This document shows, piece by piece, positions 9,167 through 18,329 of a DNA stretch of 64,000 bases (the first letter of the stretch is position 1; every line of letters begins with the position of its first letter). Position numbers and translations under genes: made by a program. The notes under the pieces are model-generated. The model was not told the DNA's origin. It worked only from the letters and a program-made list of their open reading frames with translations, and made no database searches. Source of the DNA: Pseudobutyrivibrio sp. YE44 (GTDB lineage Bacteria; Bacillota; Clostridia; Lachnospirales; Lachnospiraceae); assembly GCF_900104335.1 (NCBI RefSeq), contig NZ_FMXT01000006.1, forward strand, positions 86,065-150,064. The letters are read 5' to 3'.

Positions 9167-9766
9167 ATGAAATTTATAGGAATTACAGGGGGCATCGGCG
9201 CTGGCAAAAGCACGGTGCTCTCTTTGCTAAAGGAAAATTTTAATTGTAAGGTTTTATTAGCTGATGAGGTGGCTGCCCAGCTTATGACGCCAGGTCATCA
9301 GTGTTTTGATGAGGTGGTTGCTTTGCCGTGGCCAACCTCTATTTTGGATGAAAAGGGACAGATTGACAGGCCACTTATGGCTAAGTATATGTATGCCTCA
9401 GATTCTCTTAGAGAAGGGGTTAATAAAATCGTCCATCCTGCTGTTGAAAAAGAGGTACTAAATCAAGTAGAGACCGAGAAGAAACAGCACAATATAGAGT
9501 ACTTTTTCTTTGAGGCTGCATTGCTCATAGAATGTGGATATGGTAAACTTGTTGATGAGATGTGGTATATCTTTGCGAGCCCTCAGGCCCGTGAAAAACG
9601 CCTGATGGAATCACGAGGATACACCAAAGAACGTATTCAGAATACCTTTAAGGTTCAGCGTGGGGATGAGAGCTTTCGAGAGCACTGTGACCGTGTTATC
9701 GACAACAGTGGCTCAAAGGAAGAAACACTCAAACAGCTTAGAGCCATACTAAAGGCATCTTACTAA
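9167..9766 (+). CDS. coaE: Dephospho-CoA kinase
   Basis: A 199-residue P-loop kinase that phosphorylates the 3'-hydroxyl of dephospho-CoA in the last step of CoA synthesis. The N-terminal nucleotide-binding motif GGIGAGKS is at about residues 8-15. The family segments LLADEVAAQL and PLLMAK-like DRPLMAKYM, VHPAV and EAALLIECG follow in the expected order. Length matches the family. The start lies 3 nt after the DUF975 gene and the stop 14 nt before the FtsA-like gene, so the three form a compact operon. Cytoplasmic. Confidence 0.93.
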   Translation: MKFIGITGGIGAGKSTVLSLLKENFNCKVLLADEVAAQLMTPGHQCFDEVVALPWPTSILDEKGQIDRPLMAKYMYASDSLREGVNKIVHPAVEKEVLNQVETEKKQHNIEYFFFEAALLIECGYGKLVDEMWYIFASPQAREKRLMESRGYTKERIQNTFKVQRGDESFREHCDRVIDNSGSKEETLKQLRAILKASY

Positions 9767-9780
9767 GGGGAAGTGTTACT

Positions 9781-11868
9781 ATGGAAAAGAAGGACATTGT
9801 ATTTGGGTTGGATATTGGAACTAGAAATGTCATTGGTACAGTGGGGTACCTTGACGGAGAGGAGTTCCACGTTATTGCACAGACTATTCGCGAGCATGAT
9901 ACACGTGCCATGCTGGATGGTCAGATTCACGATATTGGGCGCGTTGGTGCCACCTGTGATGAGGTGAAAAAAGAGCTGGAGGAAATGACCGGACTCACTC
10001 TCACAGAAGTATGTATCGCTGCCGCTGGTCGTGTGCTTCGTACAATCACCACTCATGTGGAATTGGAGTTCCCTGAGGAGACAGTGGTTACAGGCGAAGA
10101 TCTTCACACTCTTGATATGCTTGGAATTGAACAGGCTGGAAAGGAGATTAAGGGTGAGGAGGATAACAAATACAAGTTTTTCTGCGTAGGATATTCTACC
10201 GTTAAATATTATTTGAATGGTGATCTGTTTTCTTCACTAGAAGATCACAAGGCTGATGTTATTGGTGAAGATATTATTGTTACCTTCCTTCCAGAGGATG
10301 TAGTTGATGGTCTTTATTCGGCTGTAGGTAAGGCAGGTCTTACTGTTGCAAATCTTACCTTGGAGCCTATTGCTGCTATCAATGTTGCAATTCCTCAGAA
10401 CTTTAGAATGCTTAACATCGCTCTTATTGATGTTGGCGCAGGTACCTCCGATATTTGTGTAACCAGAGACGGAAGTATCATTGCCTATGGTATGATTCCA
10501 ATGGCAGGTGACGAGCTGACAGAGGTTCTTGTTCACGAGTTCTTGGTTGATTTCGCCACAGCTGAACAGATAAAGAGAGCATCCACTGAAGGTGGCAACA
10601 TCACATATGAAGATATTATGGGAATCAGCCACACCATCAAATCAGAGGATGTTTACAAGCTTACAGATCCTGTTATGAAAAAGATATCAGGAGAGGTTGC
10701 TTCAAAAATCAAAGAGCTTAATGGTGACAAATCAGTTTCTGCTGCCTTTGTTGTTGGCGGTGGCGGAAAGATTCATGGCTTCACAGAGGCTCTTTCAAAA
10801 GACCTTGATATCGTTAGCGAGCGTGTTGCACTTCGTGGCGAGGAGGTCATGAAAAACATTGTCTTCGAGCAGAATGATATTCAGAAGGATTCACTCCTTG
10901 TTACTCCTATTGGAATCTGCTTGAACTATTACGAGACAAAGAACAACTTCATCATGATTCATTTCAATGGAGAGATGATGAAGCTTTATGATAATGGTCA
11001 GCTTACAATTGTAGATGCTGCTATGCAGGCAGGCTTCTCAGCTGATCAGCTATTCCCACGTCGTGGACGTGAGATTAATTTTACAGTCAATGGTGTAGCG
11101 CGAATGATTCGTGGTACAGAGGGAGAGTCAGCTGTGGTTACTATGAATGGTCGCCCAGTTGGAATTAACACACCTCTTGAGTTCAACTGTGAAGTTGAGC
11201 TTACTCCTTCCACAGTTGGTGAGGGTGGTAACGGCACCATTGCAGATTTGGCAGAGTTCACCACCGAATATATTTACTTCAATGTTTGTGGTCACAGAGT
11301 AAAGTGTCCAAAGTTTGTTGAAGTAAATGGTTCAATGGAGCCACCAACTTATTCAGTTAGGGATGGAGATGTTATTGAGACACGTCCATTCTATACAGTT
11401 GGACAGTTGGCAGAATTTATGGATGTCACTATTGATGATAGATATGAGATTCTTGTGAATAATCGACCAGCTAGTGTTGATTCACTGGTATATGAGAACT
11501 TTGTTATTTACTGGACCACCACAAGTCCTGTTGCGTATGCTGGGGACTACTTGGCTGAAGACGGCGAAGGACTTCCAGGGGATTATGAGGCTGAGCCAGT
11601 GGAGCCAGAGTCAGTTTCAGATGTTCACACAAGAATGAAGATTGAATCTGTAGATATTCCAATTGTTGTTAATGGCAAACGAATGACTCTTTCTGGAAAG
11701 AAGGAATACATTTTTGTAGATATTTACAAACTTATTAATTTTGACCCAAGCGAGGGTAATGGACGTCCGCTTATCATAAAGATTAATGGACAGAAATGTG
11801 GTTACTCAGATGAGCTTAGAGCCAATGATGAGGTTGAGTGTTATTGGTATGGCGAAGCGCAAGCTTAA
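9781..11868 (+). CDS. FtsA-like actin-fold protein with long C-terminal extension
   Basis: A 695-residue protein whose first ~370 residues show the FtsA/PilM actin-like ATPase fold. Phosphate-1 is FGLDIGTRNVIG (about 8-19), phosphate-2 is LIDVGAGTSDICV (about 217-230), and the adenosine motif is FVVGGGGKIHGF (about 322-333). FtsA proper is near 420 residues. Here some 320 extra residues follow, apparently made of several small beta-rich repeats (two VNGR/VNNRPASVD-like ubiquitin-like pieces, then VVNGKRMTL). There is no clear membrane helix. Related proteins in Clostridia are annotated as cell division FtsA-domain proteins. A role in envelope or division is likely but unproven. Confidence 0.8.
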   Translation: MEKKDIVFGLDIGTRNVIGTVGYLDGEEFHVIAQTIREHDTRAMLDGQIHDIGRVGATCDEVKKELEEMTGLTLTEVCIAAAGRVLRTITTHVELEFPEETVVTGEDLHTLDMLGIEQAGKEIKGEEDNKYKFFCVGYSTVKYYLNGDLFSSLEDHKADVIGEDIIVTFLPEDVVDGLYSAVGKAGLTVANLTLEPIAAINVAIPQNFRMLNIALIDVGAGTSDICVTRDGSIIAYGMIPMAGDELTEVLVHEFLVDFATAEQIKRASTEGGNITYEDIMGISHTIKSEDVYKLTDPVMKKISGEVASKIKELNGDKSVSAAFVVGGGGKIHGFTEALSKDLDIVSERVALRGEEVMKNIVFEQNDIQKDSLLVTPIGICLNYYETKNNFIMIHFNGEMMKLYDNGQLTIVDAAMQAGFSADQLFPRRGREINFTVNGVARMIRGTEGESAVVTMNGRPVGINTPLEFNCEVELTPSTVGEGGNGTIADLAEFTTEYIYFNVCGHRVKCPKFVEVNGSMEPPTYSVRDGDVIETRPFYTVGQLAEFMDVTIDDRYEILVNNRPASVDSLVYENFVIYWTTTSPVAYAGDYLAEDGEGLPGDYEAEPVEPESVSDVHTRMKIESVDIPIVVNGKRMTLSGKKEYIFVDIYKLINFDPSEGNGRPLIIKINGQKCGYSDELRANDEVECYWYGEAQA

Positions 11869-11931
11869 GTGTACACAAAAATAGTTAGTAATTAAGCCTG
11901 GTAAATAGGCTGATAAGGAAGTAATAAATTA

Positions 11932-12732
11932 ATGGATTTTTTTAGTATTGCAAGTGGTAGTAGTGGTAATTGCATTTGTGTTGGAGATGACAACACACAT
12001 GTAATGATTGATGCAGGTATTTCAGGTAAGAGAATAGAGGCGGGAATGAATCAATATGATTACACCACCGCTGATATGGCAGGCGTTTTGGTTACTCATG
12101 AGCATTCAGATCATGTGTCAGGCCTGGGAGTAATCGCTAGAAAATACCACATTCCAATTTATGGAACTGCTGCTACCATCAGAGCAATACGTTCTATGAA
12201 AAGCCTTGGGGCTATAGACGACACACTTTTTCACGTTGTTAGGCCTGACGAGGATTTCTCTATAGGTAGTCTTAATATTCACCCATTTCATATTAGTCAT
12301 GATGCTGCAGACCCAGTTGCATATCGTATAGAAAATTCAAAATCTAAGGTTGCAGTATGTACCGACTTAGGTTATTATGATGGCTATATTGTAGAAAATT
12401 TAACAAATTTGGATGCCTTATTACTTGAGGCAAATCATGATATTCACATGCTGGAGGTGGGTTCATATCCTTATCCTCTCAAACAAAGAATTTTAGGGGA
12501 TTATGGTCATCTTTCAAACGAGGCCAGTGGAAAGCTTTTAAGCTCTGTCCTCCATGATAATATTAAGCATGTCTTCTTAGGCCATTTGTCTCACGAAAAC
12601 AACTATCCAGATTTGGCGTACGAGACCGTGCGCTTAGAGGTTACAATGGATGAAACCACCCCATACAATGCGAAGGATTTCAACATTACCGTAGCCTCCC
12701 GCAGCGACGTATCGGAGCGCGTTATCTTGTAA
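11932..12732 (+). CDS. WalJ/YycJ-like MBL-fold hydrolase
   Basis: A 266-residue metallo-beta-lactamase-fold protein. The metal-binding HEHSDH motif is at about residues 57-62 (LVTHEHSDHVSGLG), followed by later ligands in HISHDA, CTDLG and FLGHLSHEN. The N-terminus (FFSIASGSSGNC) is the signature of the YycJ/WalJ group, proposed to act as a 5'-3' exonuclease linked to DNA repair and cell-wall signalling. It is preceded by GATAAGGAAG at weak spacing. It stands between the FtsA-like gene and a structured repeat element; no WalRK genes are nearby. Confidence 0.85.
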   Translation: MDFFSIASGSSGNCICVGDDNTHVMIDAGISGKRIEAGMNQYDYTTADMAGVLVTHEHSDHVSGLGVIARKYHIPIYGTAATIRAIRSMKSLGAIDDTLFHVVRPDEDFSIGSLNIHPFHISHDAADPVAYRIENSKSKVAVCTDLGYYDGYIVENLTNLDALLLEANHDIHMLEVGSYPYPLKQRILGDYGHLSNEASGKLLSSVLHDNIKHVFLGHLSHENNYPDLAYETVRLEVTMDETTPYNAKDFNITVASRSDVSERVIL

Positions 12733-12746
12733 GTAATTATTTTAAG

Positions 12747-12839
12747 TGAGCTGGTAAGTAACAATCTCTTAGGTTTCTGAATGAAGCGTGTTAGCTGAAT
12801 GAAGAAACTCTAAGGATTGTTACAGTAACCAGCGGACCA
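12747..12839 (+). repeat. Structured intergenic element, subfamily 1 (copy A)
   Basis: A long imperfect hairpin begins with TGAGCTGGT and ends with ACCAGCGGACCA. Its nested stems are GCTGGT/ACCAGC, GTAACAATC/GATTGTTAC, CTTAG/CTAAG and GTTTCT/AGAAAC. The apical loop carries GAAGC...TTAGCTGA. It lies in the leader of the ACT-domain gene. The middle stems differ in sequence from copies B and C while pairing is kept. Confidence 0.8.
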
Positions 12840-12855
12840 GAAAAGGAGAACTCAT

Positions 12856-13131
12856 ATGGAAAACAAAGTAATTATTACCGTAGTAGGTAAAGACACTGTA
12901 GGTATCATCGCTAGAATCTGCACATACTTAGCAGGAAGCGGAGTTAATGTTTTAGATATTACTCAGACTATCGTCCAGGGGTTCTTCAACATGATGATGA
13001 TTGTTGACATTGAGAAGGCTTCTAAAAACTTCGGCGAGATCCAGAAGGATCTTGAGACTCTTGGTGAGGAAATCGGAGTTCAGGTAAAGGCTCAAAAAGA
13101 AGAAATTTTTGAGAAGATGCATCGTCTATAA
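12856..13131 (+). CDS. ACT domain protein (UPF0237)
   Basis: A 91-residue protein consisting of one ACT domain (IITVVGKDTVGIIARICTYL, then NVLDITQTIVQGFF and MMMIVDIE). Such small proteins bind amino acids and act as regulatory sensors. The pairing with the downstream UPF0210 protein is a conserved arrangement in Firmicutes. The ATG follows AAGGAG. It is preceded by structured element A and separated from the next gene by 105 nt containing an inverted repeat (GCACACCC/GGGTGTGC, around 13171-13212), so coupling of the two may be modulated. Confidence 0.9.
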   Translation: MENKVIITVVGKDTVGIIARICTYLAGSGVNVLDITQTIVQGFFNMMMIVDIEKASKNFGEIQKDLETLGEEIGVQVKAQKEEIFEKMHRL

Positions 13132-13236
13132 GTACTTTGCCGAGCTTGTTAAGGCAAAGTGCTTATGATAGCACACCCCTCTTTGCCGTAGGCAATCATT
13201 CATGGGTGTGCTTTCTCGTAATATTAGGAGGATAAC

Positions 13237-14601
13237 ATGGTCAATATAAAAGAAGTAATCGAAACAAACAAAATGGTGGAAGAGCAGACACTTGATGTTC
13301 GTACCATCACCATCGGTATCAGCCTTCTCGAGTGCATCGATTCCGATTTAAAGCTTGTTAATGAAAAGGTTTACAATCGCATTACAACGGTTGCAAAGGA
13401 TTTAGATAAAGTAGCAAAGGAAATTGAGCGTGATTATGGTATTCCAATCGTAAATCGTCGTATCTCAGTTACTCCTATTGCTTTAGTTGGTGGCGCTGCT
13501 TGCAAGTGCCCTGCTGATTTTGTTTCTTTGGCACACACTCTTGATAAGGCAGCTGAGGCTGTTGGTGCCAACCTCATTGGTGGTTATTCTGCCCTTGTTT
13601 CAAAAGGTATGACCACTGCTGATGAGATGCTTATTCGTTCTATTCCACAGGCTCTTTGCGAGACACAGAGGGTTTGTAGTTCTGTAAATTTGGCTTCCAC
13701 AAAGACTGGTATTAATATGGATGCAGTCCGTCTTATGGGCGACATTTTATTACAGGTAGCTGATCGTTCGAAGGACAGAGATTCTGTTGATTGTATGAAG
13801 CTTGTTGTGTTCTGTAATGCTCCAGACGACAACCCATTTATGGCTGGTGCCTTCCACGGTGTAACAGAGGCAGATGCAATTATCAACGTTGGTGTTTCTG
13901 GACCAGGTGTTGTAAAGAAAGCCCTTGAGCAAGTTCGTGGTGAGAGCTTCGAGGTTCTTTGCGAGACTATCAAAAAGACAGCCTTCAAGGTTACTCGTGT
14001 TGGTCAGCTTGTTGCACAGGAAGCGTCAAAGCGTCTTGGCATTCCATTTGGTATTATTGATTTATCACTGGCTCCAACTCCTGCAATTGGAGATTCAGTT
14101 GCTGATATTCTTTGCGAGATTGGTCTTGAATATGCTGGTGCTCCTGGTACTACAGCTGCTCTCGCAATGCTCAACGACCAGGTTAAGAAGGGCGGCGTTA
14201 TGGCCAGCTCTTATGTAGGTGGTCTTTCTGGTGCTTTCATTCCTGTATCTGAGGATCAGGGAATGATTAACTCAGTAGAGGCAGGTGCAATCACTCTTGA
14301 AAAGCTTGAGGCCATGACTTGCGTATGTTCAGTTGGTCTTGATATGATTGCCATTCCTGGTGATACACCAGCCACAACAATCTCTGGTATGATTGCAGAT
14401 GAGATGGCTCTTGGTATGGTAAACCAGAAGACAACAGCAGCTCGTCTTATCCCTGTTATCGGCAAGGGTGTGGGCGATACAGTTGAGTTTGGTGGATTAT
14501 TTGGTTATGCACCAATCATGCCTGTGAATAAGTTCTCTTGTGCAGATTTTATTAATCGTCAGGGACGCATTCCAGCTCCAATTCATTCATTCAAGAATTA
14601 A
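13237..14601 (+). CDS. UPF0210 (PFL/DUF711) family protein
   Basis: A 454-residue protein of the conserved UPF0210 family. It has Gly-rich conserved stretches such as [27 protein letters not shown] and [16 protein letters not shown] and matches the family in full length. The family has distant similarity to glycyl-radical or formate-lyase-like folds in some annotations, but no radical-site Gly loop is evident and no reaction is established. It follows AGGAGG and is the second gene after the ACT-domain gene, which probably encodes its regulatory partner. A strong terminator follows its stop. Confidence 0.88.
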   Translation: MVNIKEVIETNKMVEEQTLDVRTITIGISLLECIDSDLKLVNEKVYNRITTVAKDLDKVAKEIERDYGIPIVNRRISVTPIALVGGAACKCPADFVSLAHTLDKAAEAVGANLIGGYSALVSKGMTTADEMLIRSIPQALCETQRVCSSVNLASTKTGINMDAVRLMGDILLQVADRSKDRDSVDCMKLVVFCNAPDDNPFMAGAFHGVTEADAIINVGVSGPGVVKKALEQVRGESFEVLCETIKKTAFKVTRVGQLVAQEASKRLGIPFGIIDLSLAPTPAIGDSVADILCEIGLEYAGAPGTTAALAMLNDQVKKGGVMASSYVGGLSGAFIPVSEDQGMINSVEAGAITLEKLEAMTCVCSVGLDMIAIPGDTPATTISGMIADEMALGMVNQKTTAARLIPVIGKGVGDTVEFGGLFGYAPIMPVNKFSCADFINRQGRIPAPIHSFKN

Positions 14602-14616
14602 ATAAGATTATATTTT

Positions 14617-14660
14617 GACACCGCATCTGTCAGCTTGCTGACGGATGCGGTGTCTTTTTT
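14617..14660 (+). terminator. Strong terminator after the UPF0210 gene
   Basis: An 18-bp, nearly perfect stem (GACACCGCATC.. / ..GATGCGGTGTC) with a TTGC-type loop precedes a run of six T. Confidence 0.92.
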
Positions 14661-14740
14661 ATTTACATTTTTTTCATAAAAATCTAGTATAATCACATTG
14701 TTATATGTTTAGTCTTTTATTTTCCATTTAGAGGATAATT

Positions 14741-15661
14741 ATGAATAAAAAGAGATTATTGATTGGACTAGTTTCATTGCTGATATTCATTCTATTGATG
14801 GTTTTTATCAATAATAAATATCAAAAGTTTGAAAACAATCAAAATAATATTTCAAAAGAAGATGAAATACCGCAGGATATCATTGATGCAGCAAAGGGAT
14901 ATAAGGTAACTGAGTATGGTGGAGCCTATTCAATTTATAATAGCTACAATGCTTCTGATGCTGTTGACTTGTCAGATAAAAATGGTAAGACCACAGAGCT
15001 AGAATTGCTAGATGCTTTAATTTTTGGATTGGGACAGAATAGAAAATTCCTTGATGAAAGAATGTTGTTTAAGGGATATGTGGTGGCTATCAAGGAATTA
15101 GACAAAACAAATCACTACAATACAGAAGTTACTATTTCAGATACAAAAGATGATACAAACAATACCATTGAGGTGTATTTTAACTGGTATGATGAACAGC
15201 CTATTCATCCGGGAGACATTCTGTTTGGAAAAGGCATGCTTAGATACGAATTTGATAAAGATTATAATATTTCAAACGTATACATTAATGTTGAATTTAG
15301 CAGTGAAGTATGCTTCTTTTCAGAGGACGATGACACTATAAATTATGATGAAAAGAAGGTTGAAATAAAGGGAGAAGGTCTTGAATTAGTAACGGTAAAG
15401 GGTTGCAGGAGCATTATTGGCGAAAAACTAGATAGACCTGTAATAAAGACAGAAGGTAATTTATATTTGGTGGATAAGGAGTACAGATTATATTATGACA
15501 TCAAACATTTTCCATATGACTATATAAGTCTAAGATACAGGGGAAATAATGGAAATGATGATTGGCTACTTTCTGAAATTGGAAAGAAAGTTACTGTACG
15601 GGGAATATTGTATTCAAACCATAAAGGTCAGATTTGGATGTATGGTACAAGGATTAAGTAA
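14741..15661 (+). CDS. Exported or anchored protein of unknown function
   Basis: This 306-residue protein has one N-terminal hydrophobic segment (about 5-24) after a Lys-rich start, consistent with a signal anchor, and an extracytoplasmic remainder rich in Asp, Asn, Lys and Tyr. Within it, segments such as LFKGYVVAI, PGDILFGKGML and GKKVTVRGILYSNHKG resemble strands of OB-fold-like beta domains, but I do not recognise a family. The ATG follows GAGGATA. It is 12 nt upstream of the next unknown gene, so the two are cotranscribed and may work together at the membrane. Confidence 0.65.
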   Translation: MNKKRLLIGLVSLLIFILLMVFINNKYQKFENNQNNISKEDEIPQDIIDAAKGYKVTEYGGAYSIYNSYNASDAVDLSDKNGKTTELELLDALIFGLGQNRKFLDERMLFKGYVVAIKELDKTNHYNTEVTISDTKDDTNNTIEVYFNWYDEQPIHPGDILFGKGMLRYEFDKDYNISNVYINVEFSSEVCFFSEDDDTINYDEKKVEIKGEGLELVTVKGCRSIIGEKLDRPVIKTEGNLYLVDKEYRLYYDIKHFPYDYISLRYRGNNGNDDWLLSEIGKKVTVRGILYSNHKGQIWMYGTRIK

Positions 15662-15673
15662 TAGGGATTATAT

Positions 15674-16447
15674 ATGGATAAAAATAGATTGAGCGTACCA
15701 AAGAAAATAGCCGTTTGTCTTGTAGTTATTTTATTGCTACATGTGATTTCTTGTTTTCATTTTCAACTATATCGAGTTTTTTGTGCGAAAATATACTATA
15801 AGGTAAAATACAATATATCTCTTGATTATGCTGGCAGTATTACAAGTGATTCTATTCTTCTTAAGATGGAAGATGGCAATGATATATGCTGCATTCAAAA
15901 TATATTTGGTATTGTCAAATATGATAGTTATGTTTCCTACAAATATGGTATGGAAGCAGCGGAAGAAATCCAAGAAATTGCTGATAATTATTTTGATGAA
16001 AGCCATACAGTTTACGGAGCTTTTGCAGATGGAGCGGCTGCATTTTATATGTATCCAATTAGAAAATGTAAAACCTTGGAAGGTTATATTTCACAGGATG
16101 AGGTGGAGGAAAATCATGTTATCTTTCTTCAACTTCCAAATGATAAAGATGATATAGATGACAGCACAATTGATGCCTTTTGGGAGGAGTGTAAAGACTT
16201 ATATTCTGGTAGCACCTATAAAATTTATATTACAAGAATTCCTAGGAAGATATACGATGGAACTAAGGATTTAAAAGCTTATCCAATGGAAAAAGAAGCA
16301 ATGTTTGTTCCAGAAAAATCTCAGTTGTTCTTAGAAAGTATCGATAAATATGGAACAGCAGATTATATGTGTGGGCATGATATAAATGATTATAATGGAT
16401 TTATCATAAAACGATGTAATTTCAAAGATGGTGAAATCTGGGACTAA
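15674..16447 (+). CDS. Membrane-anchored protein of unknown function
   Basis: A 257-residue protein with one N-terminal hydrophobic helix (about 11-30) and an extracytoplasmic domain with no recognised motif. Scattered features are an acidic stretch (NDKDDIDD) and single Cys residues at RKCKTLE, EECKD, YMCGHD and KRCNF that could form disulfides. It is AT-rich like its upstream neighbour, 12 nt away. The gene ends 19 nt before the precorrin-2 dehydrogenase-like gene. Function unknown. Confidence 0.6.
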   Translation: MDKNRLSVPKKIAVCLVVILLLHVISCFHFQLYRVFCAKIYYKVKYNISLDYAGSITSDSILLKMEDGNDICCIQNIFGIVKYDSYVSYKYGMEAAEEIQEIADNYFDESHTVYGAFADGAAAFYMYPIRKCKTLEGYISQDEVEENHVIFLQLPNDKDDIDDSTIDAFWEECKDLYSGSTYKIYITRIPRKIYDGTKDLKAYPMEKEAMFVPEKSQLFLESIDKYGTADYMCGHDINDYNGFIIKRCNFKDGEIWD

Positions 16448-16466
16448 TTTTATATGAGGAGGGGTT

Positions 16467-17039
16467 ATGGCATATTTTCCAATGTTTGTAAATTTAACTG
16501 GGGCAAATTGTTTGGTTATTGGTAGTAGTGATGCGGTGTTGCGCAGGTCCGATGCGCTTCTTGATTTTGGGGCTAAGGTGAGAGTAATTGATAAGGATGA
16601 GTTTACGACCGATGATTTAAAGGGAAAGAAGGTTGTCCTTGTTGATACTGAAGATGAGGAAATTAATCTTCAGATTTCTATGCTTTGCAAAGATGCAGGT
16701 ATTCCTGTTAATATATTAGGTAGACCGGATCTGGGCACCTTTAGTTTTCCATCTTATGTAAAGGAAAGAGATTTGGTGGGGGCATTTTCTAGCAGTGGCA
16801 AGAGCACAGCTTTGGCAAAGTTTCTTGCAAATAAAGAAAAGGAAACTCTCACTCCAAAGCTTGGTGAATTAAACGAAATGCTTGGAAAGTGGAAGCAGCC
16901 AATTGAGGAGCTATTTCCACTTAAAGCTAGTCAGAATAGTGCCTTTGAGCAGCTAATTGACTATGCATTATGCTACGATGGAATTCCTACCGATGAAGAA
17001 GTAGAGGAACTTCTAGGTGCTATTTCCATGACATTATAG
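16467..17039 (+). CDS. Precorrin-2 dehydrogenase-like protein (siroheme synthase N-domain)
   Basis: A 190-residue protein whose N-terminus (FPMFVNLTGANCLVIGSSDAVLRRSDALLDFGAKVRVID) is the CysG/Met8 NAD-binding domain, which oxidises precorrin-2 to sirohydrochlorin. The expected GGGxVAxRK loop is altered to GSSDAVLRRS, so cofactor binding may differ. The second half matches the Met8 dimerisation region (FSFPSYVKERDLVGAFSSSGKSTALAKFL). No other tetrapyrrole gene is present in the window, so the pathway context is missing. RBS AGGAGG. Its stop codon overlaps the end of structured element B. Confidence 0.78.
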   Translation: MAYFPMFVNLTGANCLVIGSSDAVLRRSDALLDFGAKVRVIDKDEFTTDDLKGKKVVLVDTEDEEINLQISMLCKDAGIPVNILGRPDLGTFSFPSYVKERDLVGAFSSSGKSTALAKFLANKEKETLTPKLGELNEMLGKWKQPIEELFPLKASQNSAFEQLIDYALCYDGIPTDEEVEELLGAISMTL

Positions 17040-17131
17040 TCCGCTGGTTACGGCTACAAGCATTATATTTCTACATTCAGCTGAAGAAAGCTTCATTTAA
17101 GAAATATAATAGCTTGATGCCTACCAGCTCA
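17037..17131 (-). repeat. Structured intergenic element, subfamily 1 (copy B, inverted)
   Basis: Read on the minus strand it runs from TGAGCTGGT to ACCAGCGGACTA. Nested stems are GCTGGT/ACCAGC, GGC/GCC, CAAGC/GCTTG and ATTATATTTCT/AGAAATATAAT. The apical loop (ATGAAGCTTTCTTCAGCTGAAT) keeps GAAGC...AGCTGA. The stop codon of the upstream gene lies in its outer end. Confidence 0.8.
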
Positions 17132-17161
17132 TTTTAATATCTTAAGGAGAATAATAGAATT

Positions 17162-18196
17162 ATGAAATTTCCAAACTTCCTCCACGAGGGGGATACGATT
17201 GGGCTGGTGGCGCCTTCCTTCGGGTGCGCTGATGAGCCTTACAAAAGCTGTATGGATGCAGCAATAAAGAGATTTGAAGGAATGGGCTACAAGCTTGTGG
17301 AGGGTCCTAACTGTCGAAGAAATGATGGTATTGGAATCAGCTCTACCCCTGAAAACTGCGGCAAGGAGCTTACAGATTTTTATTGCAGTGACGACAATGA
17401 TATGCTCATTGCCTGTGGTGGCGGAGAGCTTATGTGTGAGACCCTTGATCATGTGGATTTTGAGGCAGTAAAGGCTGCCAAGCCTAAGTGGTATATGGGC
17501 TATTCTGATAACACCAATTTCACTTTTTTGCTTAATACAATTTGTGATACTGCGGCAATCTATGGGCCAAGCATTGGAGCCTTTGGAATGGAAAAACTTG
17601 AACCAGCCCTAGAAGATGTCCTTCAGGTTATCACCGGAAAGAAAACTACAGTTTCGGGCTATGATAGGTTCGAGGTAGAGTCCTTAAAGGATGGGGCCCA
17701 TCCATTTGTAGGCTACAATCTTACAGAGAAAAAAGAACTTCGATTGTTTATGGGTGAATCTGAAACCAATCGAGTGCCAGAATTCTCAGGAATTATTACA
17801 GGAGGATGCTTGGATTGTTTGGCAAATCTTGTAGGTACCAAGTATGACAAGGTGGCATCCTTCAATGAGAAATATAAGAATCAAGGTGTGGTTTGGTTCC
17901 TAGAGGCTTGTGATTTAAATGTTATGTCTATTAGACGTGCACTTTGGAATCTTGATAGAGCCGGTTGGTTCGTAAATACGAAGGGATTTATTATTGGTCG
18001 TCCGGCTTTTGCATGGAAACAGGAAATGATGGGCCTTGATCAGTATAACGCTGTGACAGGAATCCTTGGAAAGTATAATGTTCCTATTGTCATGGATGCA
18101 GACGTTGGACATTTAGCACCTGCTATGCCTATTATCTCAGGGGCACAGGTGTCCGTTGAGGCGGCAGAAAATATTACTTTGAAGTATCAGGTATAA
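17162..18196 (+). CDS. LD-carboxypeptidase (S66 family)
   Basis: A 344-residue serine peptidase of the S66 family (LD-carboxypeptidase A or microcin C7 self-immunity MccF type), which cleaves the bond before a C-terminal D-amino acid in muropeptides. The opening strand is IGLVAPSFG. The nucleophile Ser is in MGYSDNT (about residue 119), the oxyanion Gly-rich turn is ACGGGE, and the Glu and His of the triad probably lie in FLEACD and DVGHLAPAMP. It has no signal peptide, so it is probably cytoplasmic and acts in wall recycling or detoxification. The start follows AAGGAG. It stands alone after structured element B. Confidence 0.88.
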   Translation: MKFPNFLHEGDTIGLVAPSFGCADEPYKSCMDAAIKRFEGMGYKLVEGPNCRRNDGIGISSTPENCGKELTDFYCSDDNDMLIACGGGELMCETLDHVDFEAVKAAKPKWYMGYSDNTNFTFLLNTICDTAAIYGPSIGAFGMEKLEPALEDVLQVITGKKTTVSGYDRFEVESLKDGAHPFVGYNLTEKKELRLFMGESETNRVPEFSGIITGGCLDCLANLVGTKYDKVASFNEKYKNQGVVWFLEACDLNVMSIRRALWNLDRAGWFVNTKGFIIGRPAFAWKQEMMGLDQYNAVTGILGKYNVPIVMDADVGHLAPAMPIISGAQVSVEAAENITLKYQV

Positions 18197-18284
18197 CCAC
18201 TGGCAAGCTGGGTTTGAGAATTGCCAGTCTAAATCTATAAAGCTGAATAATTGTCAAAAAATTCTCTCTCTTTTGCGTAATGAG

Positions 18285-18293
18285 TGTTATAAT
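18285..18293 (+). promoter_or_regulatory. Extended -10 promoter of the dha operon
   Basis: TGTTATAAT is an extended -10 box (TG-N-TATAAT) 37 nt before the dhaL start. No good -35 is seen at 17 nt. A hairpin (ACTGGCAA/TTGCCAGT, 18199-18228) just upstream may end the preceding transcript. Confidence 0.5.
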
Positions 18294-18329
18294 TGAAATA
18301 ACAATTTACGTTTAGGAGGGGGAATTTTT

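Noticed and set aside
12747..12839. Element A as a rho-independent terminator of the MBL gene
   Set aside because: There is no T tract after the stem, and copies B and C with the same fold lie at different positions relative to genes and in both orientations.
13584..13988. 134-residue open frame on the minus strand opposite the UPF0210 gene
   Set aside because: It lies fully inside a clear gene, has no ribosome site and reflects codon bias. The same holds for the other long antisense frames, such as 9763-10107 and 51066-51407.
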